A DNA stretch of 64,000 bases from RHKX01 sp963823275 (GCA_963823275.1 CAWGKW010000002.1:744001-808000); one strand, 5' to 3'. Positions 40,833 through 51,348 are shown, numbered from the stretch's first letter. A program made the numbers and translations. The notes: generated by a model from the letters alone, not told the origin.

Positions 40833-40955
40833 TCATCGGCGAGCGCGAGCCCATAGGCCCTGGGCCAAAGCGACCGTCAGATCGGTGGCGAACGCGACTC
40901 CCCGGCCGATCGGCCCCGATACGAGCCTCGCCCGGTTCCGATCGAAGCCGCTCAT
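40833..40955 (-). CDS. Small coupled ORF, 40 aa
   Basis: Begins with an ATG that overlaps the aldo/keto reductase stop as ATGA, the arrangement used by real operon genes in this window. The 40-residue product (MSGFDRNRARLVSGPIGRGV, then AFATDLTVALAQGLWARARR) is basic with one amphipathic or weakly hydrophobic helix. No family is recognised. It ends 16 nt from the 78-bp repeats. Coupling supports it, but no homology is available to me. Confidence 0.4.
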   Translation of the reverse strand: MSGFDRNRARLVSGPIGRGVAFATDLTVALAQGLWARARR

Positions 40956-42112
40956 GCCGGAACGGGGAGCTTGACCAGGTCACGCTCGGGATCGATACCC
41001 CAGCGAGCCCCCGCGGCCGCCAGCTCGGGGCTGACCGGCCACCGATCTGGGCGGACCTCGCCCTCATGCTCGGGGCTGGCGCCCTTCAGCGCCATCGAGC
41101 CCGAGTTGTCACCGATCCGGCGGATCTCCTCGACCTCCGCCGGGCTCAGTGCCTGCTCCGGGAGCGCGGCCAGCTCGGCGCGCTTGTCCTCGATCGGCCT
41201 GCCGTCCGGGCCCGCCTCCTGGATCAGCGTCGGGACGACGCACCGGACCGCGGGGTGGGCGAGGTTCCACTGGCATGCCAGCTGCATCGTGGTCAGGCCA
41301 TGGCGCTCGGCGAGCGGGCCCAGTGATCGGAGCTTTGCGAGGCCGTTCTCGATCCAGCCCTCGGGGCGGAAGCGCCGATGGTCGTGGGGCGGAAAGTCGT
41401 CGATCCGGCTGACGTCGCCCCAGAACAACCCGCCGTAGTCGACGACCCTGGTGATCACGCCGATCCCCCTCTCGGCGGCTGCATCGAGGACGAGCTCGCC
41501 GGGCCAGGGCTCGAGGGGATTGAGGATCACCATCGCCCAGTCGATCCGATCGCCGAAACGCTCGAAGCAATCGAGGAGATCCAGGGTGAATCCATTGGCG
41601 GGGCCGGGGGCCACCCCGATGGTCGTGGCGAGCCCCGCCTCCCGGAGCGCGGCCATCCCATCCCAGACCGCCTCGGAGGTGTACCCGGTGTGGTCGGGGT
41701 TATGGAGCAACAACGCGTCGAAGCGATCGCAGCCGAGCCGTTCGAGGCTTCGCTCGGTCGCCATCTGCAGGTAGTCGGCGTAAGCACCCGCTTCCCGGAG
41801 CGTGGGGTCGGTGAACCGTGGGAAGCCCTTGGGCCCGTTGCGCTCACCGGCGTAGAAGTCGTGGCCGACCGCGCCGACGAGGTTGTAATCCCCGCGCGGC
41901 ATCCCCGCGAGCGAGCGGCCGAGGAGGAGGTCGGCGTCACCCTGACCGTAGGTGTCGGCGGTGATCACGGTGGAGATGCCGTCGCCCGGCTTCAGCAACG
42001 CTTCGAGGCGGGCCTCCTCGATCTTCTGCCCGAAGCCCATGAACAGCCCGCCGCTCCACGTGCCGATGGCGACCCGGCCGAGGTCGCCGCCTTCGATGTC
42101 GGTCCGCTCCAT
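40952..42112 (-). CDS. Aldo/keto reductase family oxidoreductase
   Basis: A 386-residue NADPH-dependent TIM-barrel oxidoreductase. VAIGTWSGGLFMGFG at the N-terminus, TVITADTYGQGDADLLLGRSL (the Asp/Tyr catalytic region), ALLLHNPDHTGY (the catalytic His strand) and the C-terminal PAVRCVVPTLIQEAG (cofactor loop) match the family. It is longer than usual (about 320-340), with an extended C-terminus. ATG 42112 is preceded by a -10-like TACCGT 8 nt upstream. It is divergent from tig. Substrate unknown. Confidence 0.85.
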   Translation of the reverse strand: MERTDIEGGDLGRVAIGTWSGGLFMGFGQKIEEARLEALLKPGDGISTVITADTYGQGDADLLLGRSLAGMPRGDYNLVGAVGHDFYAGERNGPKGFPRFTDPTLREAGAYADYLQMATERSLERLGCDRFDALLLHNPDHTGYTSEAVWDGMAALREAGLATTIGVAPGPANGFTLDLLDCFERFGDRIDWAMVILNPLEPWPGELVLDAAAERGIGVITRVVDYGGLFWGDVSRIDDFPPHDHRRFRPEGWIENGLAKLRSLGPLAERHGLTTMQLACQWNLAHPAVRCVVPTLIQEAGPDGRPIEDKRAELAALPEQALSPAEVEEIRRIGDNSGSMALKGASPEHEGEVRPDRWPVSPELAAAGARWGIDPERDLVKLPVPA

Positions 42113-42120
42113 GGGCCTGA

Positions 42121-42126
42121 ACGGTA
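42121..42126 (-). promoter_or_regulatory. -10-like element, leaderless promoter
   Basis: Minus-strand TACCGT ends 8 nt before the ATG at 42112. Confidence 0.35.
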
Positions 42127-42144
42127 GAGCCTCCGGCTTCGCTC

Positions 42145-42150
42145 TAAGGT
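42145..42150 (+). promoter_or_regulatory. -10-like element of tig
   Basis: TAAGGT ends 9 nt before the tig ATG; no Shine-Dalgarno sequence lies between. Confidence 0.4.
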
Positions 42151-42159
42151 TCCCGCCCC

Positions 42160-43557
42160 ATGCCAGCTCAGCTCGAAGTTCAGACCGAAGTGACAGACCT
42201 GCCCGAGTCGAAGGTGAAGATCGCCGCGACGGTACCCGCCGGCGAGCTGGAAAAGCGGCTCCAGGCGGCCGCTCGCACCTTTGCAAGCGAGATGAAGCTG
42301 CCCGGCTTCCGCAAGGGCAAGGTCCCGCCTCAGCTCGTCCTACAGAGAATCGGCCGCGAGGCGGTCATGGAGGAAGCGCTGCGCGAGGGACTGCCCGAGT
42401 GGTATGAGCGGGCCATGATCGATTCCGGGGTCACGCCGGTGGGCGATCCGAAGCTTGATATGCCGGATCCACCCGACGAGGGCGATCCGCTCGAGTTCAC
42501 GATCGAGGTCGGGGTGCGCCCCCTGGCCAAGCTCGGTCCCTACAAGGGCCTCGAGGTCGGCAAGCTCGATCCCGAGGTGCCCGCGGAGGCGATCGACGCT
42601 GAGATCGAGCAGATGCGCGAGGGCTTCGCCGGACTCGAGACGGTCGACCGGCAGAGCGGCGACGGCGACTTCATCCTGATCGACTATGCCGGTTCGATCG
42701 ACGGCGAGCCATTCGAGGGCGGCGCCGCAACCGACTTCCTGCTCGAGCTCGGCTCGGAAACCCTGATCGAGGGCTTCAACGAGGGACTGACCGGGGCAGC
42801 CGCGGGGGAGACCCGCGCCGTCGAGGTGACCTTCCCCGACGAATACCACGCCGAGCACCTCTCCGGAAAGCGGGCGAACTTCGAGATCGAGGTCAAGGAG
42901 GTCCGCGAGAAGAGCCTGCCCGATCTCGACGACGACTTCGCCGCCGACAACTCCGATTTCGACACTCTCGATGAGCTGCGGGCGGACATCGAGTCCCGCC
43001 TGCTCCATGCAGCGGAGCATCGTGTCGAGCATCAGTTCCGCGACGCGGCGCTCGCGGCGGCGGTTGACGCCGCCCAGATCGAGATCCCCGAGGAGATCGC
43101 CCAGGCCCGGGCGGTCGAGATCTGGGAGCGCGTCGAGCGCTCCCTCCAATCGCGTGGGATGGACCCGGCCATGTACCTGCAGATCCAGGGCAAGGATCGC
43201 GATGAGGCGATCACCGACGCCCGTGGCGACGCCGAGGCGGGCCTGAAGCGCGAGGCCGTACTCGCGGCGGTGGCTGAGGCCGAGGGCCTGGAGGCGACCG
43301 AGGAGGATCTGCTCGAGGCGCTGGCCCCGCCGGCCGGCGAGAAGGGCAAGCCCGAGAAGCTGCTCAAACGCCTACGCGCCGAGGGTCGCGACGTGCTCCT
43401 GGCCGAGGAGGTCGTGATGCGCAAGGCCGCCGACCTGATCGTCGAGGAGGCGAGGCCGATCGAGACCGACCCCGCGGAGGCCCGGGAGAAGCTCTGGACT
43501 CCGGAGGGCGAGGGTCAGGCCGACGCCGGCGATCTCTGGACCCCCGGCGACGACTGA
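42160..43557 (+). CDS. tig: Trigger factor
   Basis: A 465-residue ribosome-associated chaperone and peptidyl-prolyl isomerase that meets nascent chains at the exit tunnel. The N-terminal ribosome-docking signature LPGFRKGKVPPQLVLQR is intact (about residues 47-63). The FKBP-type isomerase domain is at about 160-245 (GDFILIDYAGSIDGEPFEGG, then EVTFPDEYHAEHLSGK). The C-terminal helical chaperone arms follow. An extra acidic C-terminal tail of about 40 residues (PAEAREKLWTPEGEGQADAG) goes beyond the usual length. The short TAAGGT-to-ATG spacing suggests a leaderless mRNA. Confidence 0.96.
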   Translation: MPAQLEVQTEVTDLPESKVKIAATVPAGELEKRLQAAARTFASEMKLPGFRKGKVPPQLVLQRIGREAVMEEALREGLPEWYERAMIDSGVTPVGDPKLDMPDPPDEGDPLEFTIEVGVRPLAKLGPYKGLEVGKLDPEVPAEAIDAEIEQMREGFAGLETVDRQSGDGDFILIDYAGSIDGEPFEGGAATDFLLELGSETLIEGFNEGLTGAAAGETRAVEVTFPDEYHAEHLSGKRANFEIEVKEVREKSLPDLDDDFAADNSDFDTLDELRADIESRLLHAAEHRVEHQFRDAALAAAVDAAQIEIPEEIAQARAVEIWERVERSLQSRGMDPAMYLQIQGKDRDEAITDARGDAEAGLKREAVLAAVAEAEGLEATEEDLLEALAPPAGEKGKPEKLLKRLRAEGRDVLLAEEVVMRKAADLIVEEARPIETDPAEAREKLWTPEGEGQADAGDLWTPGDD

Positions 43558-43565
43558 CCCCGCGA

Positions 43566-43991
43566 CTACTTGGAGGTCTTGAACCTCTGCTTCGGGGTCT
43601 TGCAGGTGACTCCGTCGTTGTTGAAGTTGTTGGTCTTCAGGCTGCCTGAGGTCGACCTGCCGTTGTCCTTCACCTTGCCGGCGACCTTCATCACCGCTCC
43701 TCCGCTGCCCACGAGCTTGATCTTGAACTTGTCGTTGATCACCGGGAGCGGATCGAGCGCGGTGTAGGTGAACCGAACCACGTCGCCCTTGCAGCGGGTG
43801 AAGACGTCCTTGGCCTCGAAACCCGAGACCTTGATCGGCTCGCCGTCCTTGACCTTGATCCGGAGCTTCACCGACGTTGCCTTGTCGCCGACCATCTGAC
43901 CGCTCTGAGCGATCGTCTTCGAGCCGGCGAGCGCGGTCGCGGCGAACGCCAGCGAGGCGACGGCGATCGCGAGAACTACAACCTTCTTCAT
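43566..43991 (-). CDS. Exported small protein, 141 aa (paralogue of 45701)
   Basis: ATG 43991 follows a GAAGGGAAA ribosome-binding site. Residues 1-23 form a signal peptide (MKKVVVLAIAVASLAFAATALA-G). The mature domain is beta-rich with two Cys (VFTRCKGDVVRFTYTALDPL and GVTCKTPKQRF). Its order of features (IKVSGFEAKD, Cys, PLPVINDKFKIK, GKVKDNGRSTSGSLK, Cys) parallels the exported protein at 45701, so the two look like paralogues on either side of clpP. Function unknown. Confidence 0.65.
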   Translation of the reverse strand: MKKVVVLAIAVASLAFAATALAGSKTIAQSGQMVGDKATSVKLRIKVKDGEPIKVSGFEAKDVFTRCKGDVVRFTYTALDPLPVINDKFKIKLVGSGGAVMKVAGKVKDNGRSTSGSLKTNNFNNDGVTCKTPKQRFKTSK

Positions 43992-44189
43992 TGATTTCCC
44001 TTCAGGGTCGAGCGGCGCCCGACCGTAGAGCATTGCTTGCCTTCATAGACCTAACTCGCGAGCGCGGCCACGGTTGCGCTCCGGCGAGCCCGCTCGGACG
44101 ACCCTCCCGTCCGACCGGGGCCACGGTAGCAATCGCATGAGCCGCCGCCCAGCGAGCCCTGAGCGGTGGGACCGGGGTCGGCGCTTCTA

Positions 44190-44195
44190 TAGACT
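44190..44195 (+). promoter_or_regulatory. -10 element of clpP
   Basis: TAGACT ends 9 nt before the clpP ATG at 44205; extended upstream as TATAGACT. Confidence 0.5.
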
Positions 44196-44204
44196 GCCGC
44201 GCCG

Positions 44205-44789
44205 ATGAGCCCAATGGTTCCAATGGTCGTCGAACAGACCTCGCGAGGCGAGCGTGCCTTCGACATCTACTCCCGTCTGCTCAACGAGCGCATCATCTTC
44301 CTCGGCACCCCGGTGACCGACGACATCGCGAACCTGATCGTCGCGCAGTTGATCCACCTCGAGTCGGAGGATCCCGATAAGGACATCTCGATGTACATCA
44401 ACTCGCCCGGTGGTTCCGTCTACGCGGGCCTGGCGATCTACGACACGATGCAGTACATCAAGCCCGATGTGCAGACGATCTGCGTCGGGATCGCGATGAG
44501 CATGGGAGCACTCCTGCTCGGCGGCGGCGCCCCCGGCAAGCGGATGGCGACGCCGAACTCGAAGATCCTGATCCATCAGGTCTCCGGCGGCTTCCAGGGC
44601 CAGGCGACCGACATCGAGATCCACGCCCGGGAGATCATCGACATCCGCCGGCGCCTCGACGAGATCATCGCCCACCACACGGGGCAGGACATCGAGAGGG
44701 TCAAGCGCGACACCGAGCGTGACTACTTCATGAGCTCCGAGGAAGCGGTCGAGTACAACATCGTCGATCGGGTAATCGAGAACCGGTAG
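44205..44789 (+). CDS. clpP: ATP-dependent Clp protease proteolytic subunit
   Basis: A 194-residue self-compartmentalised serine protease subunit working with ClpX or other Clp ATPases. YINSPGGSVYAGLAIYDTMQ is the first family signature. The catalytic Ser lies in GIAMSMGALLL, the His in LIHQVSGGFQG and the Asp in the following helix (TGQDIERVKRDTERD). The N-terminus is a short handle region. Only one clpP is in the window; many actinobacteria carry two, so another may be elsewhere. Leaderless-type promoter. Confidence 0.97.
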   Translation: MSPMVPMVVEQTSRGERAFDIYSRLLNERIIFLGTPVTDDIANLIVAQLIHLESEDPDKDISMYINSPGGSVYAGLAIYDTMQYIKPDVQTICVGIAMSMGALLLGGGAPGKRMATPNSKILIHQVSGGFQGQATDIEIHAREIIDIRRRLDEIIAHHTGQDIERVKRDTERDYFMSSEEAVEYNIVDRVIENR

Positions 44790-44791
44790 GC

Positions 44792-45676
44792 GTGCGAGGC
44801 CGCAGGCAGCATCTGCCCGCCGGCCTTCTGAGCGTCGCGGCGGCTGCCCTGCTGATGGCGGCTCCCGCCGTCGCCAGGACCATCGATGTCGAGCCGCGCG
44901 GCCCCTCGTCCAATCCACTTCAACGCGCGATCAACAAGGCCAAGCCGGGAGATCGGATCCGCGTCCATCAGGGCCGCTACCGCGAGTCGCTCAGGATCGA
45001 CAAGAGACTCTCGATCTTCGGTGCCCGCGGCGAGAACCGGCCTACGATCGACGCCAGGTGCAACTTCAGCGTGGTGGTTGACGTCCTCAGCCCCGGGGTC
45101 TCGCTCGAGGGCCTCAAGGTCGTCGGTTCGGCTGACGCGTTCTCAGTCAGTTTCGTCAACATCCCAACGGGGAAGGTCGAAGATCTCCGCCTCGACAACA
45201 CCTGTGGTCAGGCGCTGTACGGGGTCAACGTCTACGGCCAGGGCGCGATCAAGATCATCGACAACAATGCGACCGGGTTCCTCGACGCCGGCTACTACGT
45301 GGGTAGCATCGCAACGACCGGCGACGGCGCCCTGACCATTCGCCGCAACGAGGCCAGCGGCAACAACCGCGGAGCGATCGTCGAGGACTCCTTCGGCCCG
45401 GATGTCGACATTCGCGTTCAGGACAACGTCTTCGACGACAACACCAGCGAGGGGGAAGGTATTCCGAGCGGGATCTTCGTCCGCAACTCGGCCGGATCCC
45501 TGATCGAGCGCAACAAGACGCGCGGCAACGGCGTCTACGGAATCCACATCGACGCCGAATCCCACGACAACGTCCTCAACGACAACGATTCGAGCGGCAA
45601 CGGGACCGGCCAGTTCTTCGACGAGGGCGCCGGTAACTGCGGGGCGGGCAACACGTTCGCGCTGCCCGCCTGCTGA
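44792..45676 (+). CDS. Exported right-handed beta-helix repeat protein
   Basis: A 294-residue secreted protein. The GTG at 44792 is 2 nt after the clpP stop. Residues 1-29 are a signal peptide (GLLSVAAAALLMAAPAVA-R). The rest shows NosD/pectate-lyase-like repeats: LQRAINKAKPGDRIRVHQGRYRES, then IKIIDNNATGFLDAGYYVG, LTIRRNEASGNNRGAIVED, IRVQDNVFDDNTSEGEGIPS and IERNKTRGNGVYGIHID. Such helices bind or cut polysaccharides; no catalytic residues can be named. Its place inside the clp region is probably incidental. Confidence 0.82.
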   Translation: MRGRRQHLPAGLLSVAAAALLMAAPAVARTIDVEPRGPSSNPLQRAINKAKPGDRIRVHQGRYRESLRIDKRLSIFGARGENRPTIDARCNFSVVVDVLSPGVSLEGLKVVGSADAFSVSFVNIPTGKVEDLRLDNTCGQALYGVNVYGQGAIKIIDNNATGFLDAGYYVGSIATTGDGALTIRRNEASGNNRGAIVEDSFGPDVDIRVQDNVFDDNTSEGEGIPSGIFVRNSAGSLIERNKTRGNGVYGIHIDAESHDNVLNDNDSSGNGTGQFFDEGAGNCGAGNTFALPAC

Positions 45677-45700
45677 GGCTGCCCGCCCGCGCCGAAGCGG

Positions 45701-46123
45701 CTACTCGGCCTTCCAGGTGACCTTGCCGCTGGTGCAGTTGGTGAAGGCGCCGATGTCGCCGGTGACCTTCAGGGTGCCGGTCGCCTTCTGAAGGCTGCGC
45801 TTGTACTTGCCGGTCACGGCGGTGGTGATGGCGCCCCGCTTGAACTTGCCCCTGAACTGACGGTCGACGACCTTCATCCCCGGGAGCGGCGTGGCGGGTG
45901 AGTAGGTGGTGAGGCCCTCCGTGCAGCTGAGCGGCAGGTTGGTGAAGGTGAAGCCCTTGACCTTGATGATCTCGCCGTTGCGAGAGATGCCGAGGAAGCT
46001 GACCCCGCTCGCGGCCCGGTCGGCGGACAATGCCCCGGCCATCGGAGCGGCGACGAAGGACGTCAGGAGCACGGCGACGGTGGCCACGAGGATTCGCGGA
46101 GAGATCAAGCGGCGGCGGTTCAT
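45701..46123 (-). CDS. Exported small protein, 140 aa (paralogue of 43566)
   Basis: ATG 46123 is preceded by GAAAGGGA. Residues 1-32 are a signal peptide (RILVATVAVLLTSFVAAPMAGA-L). The mature part has two Cys (LSCTEGLTTYSPATPLPG and FTNCTSGKVTWKAE) and short strands. It shares the pattern IIKVKGF, Cys, PLPGMKVVDRQFRGK, GKYKRSLQKATGTLK, Cys with the protein at 43566. Family unknown. It is divergent from clpX with 255 bp between. Confidence 0.65.
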   Translation of the reverse strand: MNRRRLISPRILVATVAVLLTSFVAAPMAGALSADRAASGVSFLGISRNGEIIKVKGFTFTNLPLSCTEGLTTYSPATPLPGMKVVDRQFRGKFKRGAITTAVTGKYKRSLQKATGTLKVTGDIGAFTNCTSGKVTWKAE

Positions 46124-46378
46124 TGGTGGTCCCTTTCTCGGTGGACGTTGTCGTACCTGGCGACTCTGGAGGGCGAGGCCACCCTATGTCCTCACCGAGC
46201 GGGCAGTCAAGCCGCAACCGAGCGCCCCGGGGGGTTTCCTGCAATCCCACCCGCGCTTGCAGGGACGTGGCGACCGGGGGAGTAACAGGTGGCAGTCGCG
46301 CCCAGCCGGTTTGGGGGTTCCCTAACCTTTGCAGGCGCGGGTCCAGCATCCGTCACCTAGGTCGAAGGGAAAGAGGCC

Positions 46379-47671
<1,293 letters not shown>

Positions 47672-47676
47672 CTCCA

Positions 47677-47692
47677 GGGCGGGAGGCCGCCC
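47677..47692 (+). terminator. Short GC hairpin after clpX
   Basis: GGGCGG-GAGG-CCGCCC, 6-bp perfect stem, 5 nt past the stop. A second small hairpin (CGTCAC / GTGACG) follows about 25 nt further on. Confidence 0.4.
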
Positions 47693-47785
47693 AGGTCCGG
47701 GGCGGGCGGAACTCGTCACATTCTCGTGACGGGGTTGTGGCAATGAGGGGAACACACGCGCGCCGGGCGGCGTCAGGATCGCCCG

Positions 47786-48745
47786 ATGGAGATCGGTCGT
47801 GTCATTGCTACGCCTGAGGGGACACGATCACACGACCGATCGATAGATCGGTGGATCGCGGAGATCGCCGCCGCCCAGCACGGGCGGGTGGCGCGCCGCC
47901 ATCTCCTTGCCGCGGGGATCTCTCCCCACGAAATCGCGACCAGGGTCAGGTCCGGGTACTTGATCAGAGAGTTCCCCGGCGTCTACGCCGTCGGCCACAG
48001 CTCACGTGGGTGGGAGGCGAGGTGGATGGCGGCAGTTCTCTCAGCAGGCGACGACTCAGCCCTCAGCCACCTAGCCGGGGCGGCCCATCTGGCGCTGGTC
48101 AGGCAGCGGCCTTCGGTGATTGATGTGACCTGCCACCGCGCGCTTCGCCCGCGACCGCCGCTTCGCTTCCACCGGTCCAGATTGGCGCCCGACGAGGTCA
48201 TGACCCATGACGGGATCCCCGTCACGACCGTGTCACGCACGCTGCTCGACCTCGCAGGGATCCTCAGCTCCGCGCGGCTGGCACTGGCGATCAACGAGGC
48301 CGAGGTGCAGGGATTGGCGAGTCCTCTCTCGCTGCCCGCGCTGCTCGATCGGCATCCGAGCAGACCCGGGGCCGGCGCCATCAGGGAGATCCTCGCATCG
48401 GGCCGACTCGCTCATGGCAGGACGGAGAGTGAGCTGGAGGACCTCTTCCAGATCGTGGTGATCGAGGAGGACCTGCCCCAGCCTCTGACCAATGCGCCGA
48501 TCGAGCTGCCGGGGGGCGCGATCGTCGTCGACTGCCTCTGGCTCCCGCAGCGAGTTGTACTCGAGCTCGACGGTGAGAGGTTTCACGACACGAGCCGGCG
48601 CCGCAGGCGGGATCTGACCCGCGATCGCGCGCTGACCGCCGCGGGTTATCGCCCGCTGCGAGCCGGCTGGAACGATGTCCTTTCGGGCCGTCGGCGTCTC
48701 GTTGGCCAGTTGCGGCGGATCTTGGGCCTGACGCCGCGCCAATAA
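47786..48745 (+). CDS. AbiEi-like antitoxin-domain protein with C-terminal DUF559/Vsr-like fold
   Basis: A 319-residue protein. Residues about 18-75 are an AbiEi-type winged helix (IAEIAAAQHGRVARRHLLAAGISPHEIATRVRSGYL, then GVYAVGH). The C-terminus (about 235-315) looks like DUF559/Vsr endonuclease fold (GGAIVVDCLWLPQRVVLELDGERFH, then RDRALTAAGYRPLRAGWND), with an Asp and a Glu placed as in the nuclease core. No AbiEii-type toxin gene is adjacent, so a toxin-antitoxin role is doubtful. Such orphan proteins are common in related genomes. Confidence 0.75.
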   Translation: MEIGRVIATPEGTRSHDRSIDRWIAEIAAAQHGRVARRHLLAAGISPHEIATRVRSGYLIREFPGVYAVGHSSRGWEARWMAAVLSAGDDSALSHLAGAAHLALVRQRPSVIDVTCHRALRPRPPLRFHRSRLAPDEVMTHDGIPVTTVSRTLLDLAGILSSARLALAINEAEVQGLASPLSLPALLDRHPSRPGAGAIREILASGRLAHGRTESELEDLFQIVVIEEDLPQPLTNAPIELPGGAIVVDCLWLPQRVVLELDGERFHDTSRRRRRDLTRDRALTAAGYRPLRAGWNDVLSGRRRLVGQLRRILGLTPRQ

Positions 48746-48748
48746 CAT
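48743..48748 (+). promoter_or_regulatory. -10-like element of valS
   Basis: TAACAT ends 11 nt before the valS ATG and overlaps the stop codon of the upstream gene. Confidence 0.35.
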
Positions 48749-48759
48749 CGGCGCCTCCG

Positions 48760-51348
48760 ATGGACTCCGATCGCCGGGCCCGGCTCGAGCAGACGACACG
48801 CTATGACCCCTCAGAGGTGGAGGAGCGGGTGTTCGCCGGCTGGCGCGATCGCGGCTACTTCACCCCTGAGGCCGAGGGCACGCCCGAGGAGAACTACTCG
48901 ATCGCGATCCCGCCGCCGAACGTGACCGGCTCCCTGCACATGGGCCACGGGCTCAACAACACGATCCAGGACACGCTCGTTCGCAAGCACCGGATGATGG
49001 GGCAGCGGGTCAAGTGGATCATCGGCACCGACCATGCGGGGATCGCTACGCAATCGGTCGTCGAGAAGGAGCTTCGCAAGGAGGGGGTCGATCGCCACGA
49101 GTTGGGTCGTGAGGCCTTCGTCGAGCGGATCTGGCAATGGCGCGAGCAGTATGGCGGGACGATCATCGAACAGCTCAAGCGGCTGGGCGTATCCGGCGAC
49201 TTCGACAACGAGCGCTTCACGCTCGACGACGGCTACGTCGCGGCCGTCCACCGGGTCTTCGTCGCCCTCTACGAGAGGGGCCTGATCTATCGCGACAACT
49301 ACATGATCAACTGGGATCCGGGTTCGAAGTCGGCAATCAGCGATCTCGAGGTCGAAAACCGGGAGGTCGACGACTCCCTGTACTCGATCGACTACCCCGT
49401 CGAGGGCTCCGACCGCGTCCTCACCGTGGCGACGGTCCGCCCGGAAACGATGCTCGCCGACACCGCCGTGGCGGTCAACCCCGGGGACGAGCGCTACGAG
49501 GAGCTCGTCGGGGGCTTCTGCATCCTGCCGCTGGTGGGCCGCCGGCTGCCGATCATCGCCGACGATCACGTCGACATCGAGTTCGGGACCGGGGCGCTGA
49601 AGATCACGCCGGGGCATGACCCAAACGACTTCGAGATCGGCCGCAAACATGGGCTCGAGGAGATCTCGGTGATCGGTGAGGACGGCCGCCTCAACCACAA
49701 CGCCGGCCCCGACTACGAGGGACTTACCGCGGCCGAGGCGCAGGAGCGCATCGTCGCCGCGCTCCGGGACGCCGGCGCGCTGTCGGCCGAGGAGCTCTAC
49801 ACCCACTCCGTCCCCTTCTCCCACCGATCCGGCCAGCGGATCGAGCCGCTGATCAGCCTGCAGTGGTTCTGTCGCATGGACGAGCTAGCGAAGCCGGCCA
49901 TCGAGGTCGTCAAGGACGGTCGGGTCACGTTCACGCCAGAACGCTGGGGGCGCGTCTATCTGGACTGGATGGAGGCGATCAGGCCGTGGTGCGTATCGCG
50001 GCAGCTGTGGTGGGGGCATCAGCTGCCGGTCTGGTATTGCGATCACTGCGAGACCACCATCGTCGCCGAGGACGAGCCGCCGGCCGGCAAGTGCGAGACG
50101 TGCGGAGGTGTCCTGCGCCGCGACGAGGATGTGCTCGACACCTGGTTCAGCTCCGCGCTGTGGCCGTTTGCGACGCTCGGCTGGCCCGAGGACACCCCCG
50201 AGCTTCGCGCGTTCTACCCGACCGACGTGCTCTCGACCGCCAGGGACATCATCTACCTGTGGGTCGCCCGGATGATCATGTCCGGGCTCGAGTTCCTGGA
50301 CGAGGTTCCCTTCGACGATGTCTACATCCACTCGGTGATTCAGGCTCCGGACGGCCGCCGGATGTCGAAGAGCCTCGGCACCGGGATCGACCCGATCGAG
50401 CTGATCGATTCCCACGGCGCCGACGCGCTGCGCTTCGGGTTGCTGGCGATGTCGTCGAGCCAGGATGTCCGCTTCTCCGAGGCCAAGGTGCAGCAGGGCC
50501 GAGATCTGGCCAACAAGCTCTGGAACGCCTCTCGGCTGATCCTGCTCAACTCCGCCGACGCGGAGCCAGAGCCCTCCACCGAGAACGTCGAGGACCGCTG
50601 GATCCTCTCGCGACTCGAGCACACCGTCGAGCTCGTCGGCGATCGGATCGACGCCTTCGACTTCGCTCACGCTGCGTTGGAGCTCTACCGGTTCGTCTAC
50701 TCCGACCTCTGCGACTGGTACCTCGAGATCGTCAAGCCCCGCCTCTACGACGGGCCCGACAGCGGGGATCTGAGCGCCGCCGGGAACCTCCTGCACGTGC
50801 TCGAGCGAACCCTGTCGATGGCTCACCCGCTGATGCCGTTCGTGACCGAGGAGATCTGGAGCTATCTGCCCGATCGGGAGTGCGAGCTGATCGTCGCGGC
50901 CTATCCGGTCGCCGAGCGTGACCGCTTCGACGACCGCGCCGAGGCCGAGGTCGGAGAGGCGATCGAGCTGACCAGGAACCTGCGCCGCTGGCGCGAGCTC
51001 GCCGGCGTCGCACCCCGCACCACTCTGAGCGCCCGAGCCACCGGCGACGGGGGCGCCCACCCGCTGGTCGCACGGCTCGCGCGACTGGATCTGAGCGGGA
51101 CGGCCAGCGACGCCGCCGCTCCGGTCGCCACGGTCGGAGCGATCGAGATCCTCGATTCCGAGGGGCTCGACCCGACCACTGTGGCGGATCGCCTCGACGA
51201 GCTCCGGGCCCGCTTGCAGGGCGAGGTCAAGCGAGCTGAGGGCAAGCTGTCGAACCGGGGATTCGTGGCGAACGCGCCACCCGAGGTCGTGGATGCCGAG
51301 CGCGAGAAGCTCGAGCGGTACCGCTCCGAGCTGGATGAACTGGTCTGA
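48760..51348 (+). CDS. valS: Valyl-tRNA synthetase
   Basis: An 862-residue class I aminoacyl-tRNA synthetase. The HIGH motif reads HMGH (residues 60-63, PPPNVTGSLHMGHG) and the KMSKS motif RMSKS (534-538). The editing domain is at about 200-340. The zinc-ribbon-like knuckle YCDHCETTIVAEDE and CETCGGVLRRDEDVLDTWFSSALWP is intact. The C-terminal coiled coil (LDELRARLQGEVKRAEGKLSN) contacts tRNA. Length is normal for short-form bacterial ValRS. The end is followed by a 16-bp direct repeat and then folC. Confidence 0.98.
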   Translation: MDSDRRARLEQTTRYDPSEVEERVFAGWRDRGYFTPEAEGTPEENYSIAIPPPNVTGSLHMGHGLNNTIQDTLVRKHRMMGQRVKWIIGTDHAGIATQSVVEKELRKEGVDRHELGREAFVERIWQWREQYGGTIIEQLKRLGVSGDFDNERFTLDDGYVAAVHRVFVALYERGLIYRDNYMINWDPGSKSAISDLEVENREVDDSLYSIDYPVEGSDRVLTVATVRPETMLADTAVAVNPGDERYEELVGGFCILPLVGRRLPIIADDHVDIEFGTGALKITPGHDPNDFEIGRKHGLEEISVIGEDGRLNHNAGPDYEGLTAAEAQERIVAALRDAGALSAEELYTHSVPFSHRSGQRIEPLISLQWFCRMDELAKPAIEVVKDGRVTFTPERWGRVYLDWMEAIRPWCVSRQLWWGHQLPVWYCDHCETTIVAEDEPPAGKCETCGGVLRRDEDVLDTWFSSALWPFATLGWPEDTPELRAFYPTDVLSTARDIIYLWVARMIMSGLEFLDEVPFDDVYIHSVIQAPDGRRMSKSLGTGIDPIELIDSHGADALRFGLLAMSSSQDVRFSEAKVQQGRDLANKLWNASRLILLNSADAEPEPSTENVEDRWILSRLEHTVELVGDRIDAFDFAHAALELYRFVYSDLCDWYLEIVKPRLYDGPDSGDLSAAGNLLHVLERTLSMAHPLMPFVTEEIWSYLPDRECELIVAAYPVAERDRFDDRAEAEVGEAIELTRNLRRWRELAGVAPRTTLSARATGDGGAHPLVARLARLDLSGTASDAAAPVATVGAIEILDSEGLDPTTVADRLDELRARLQGEVKRAEGKLSNRGFVANAPPEVVDAEREKLERYRSELDELV

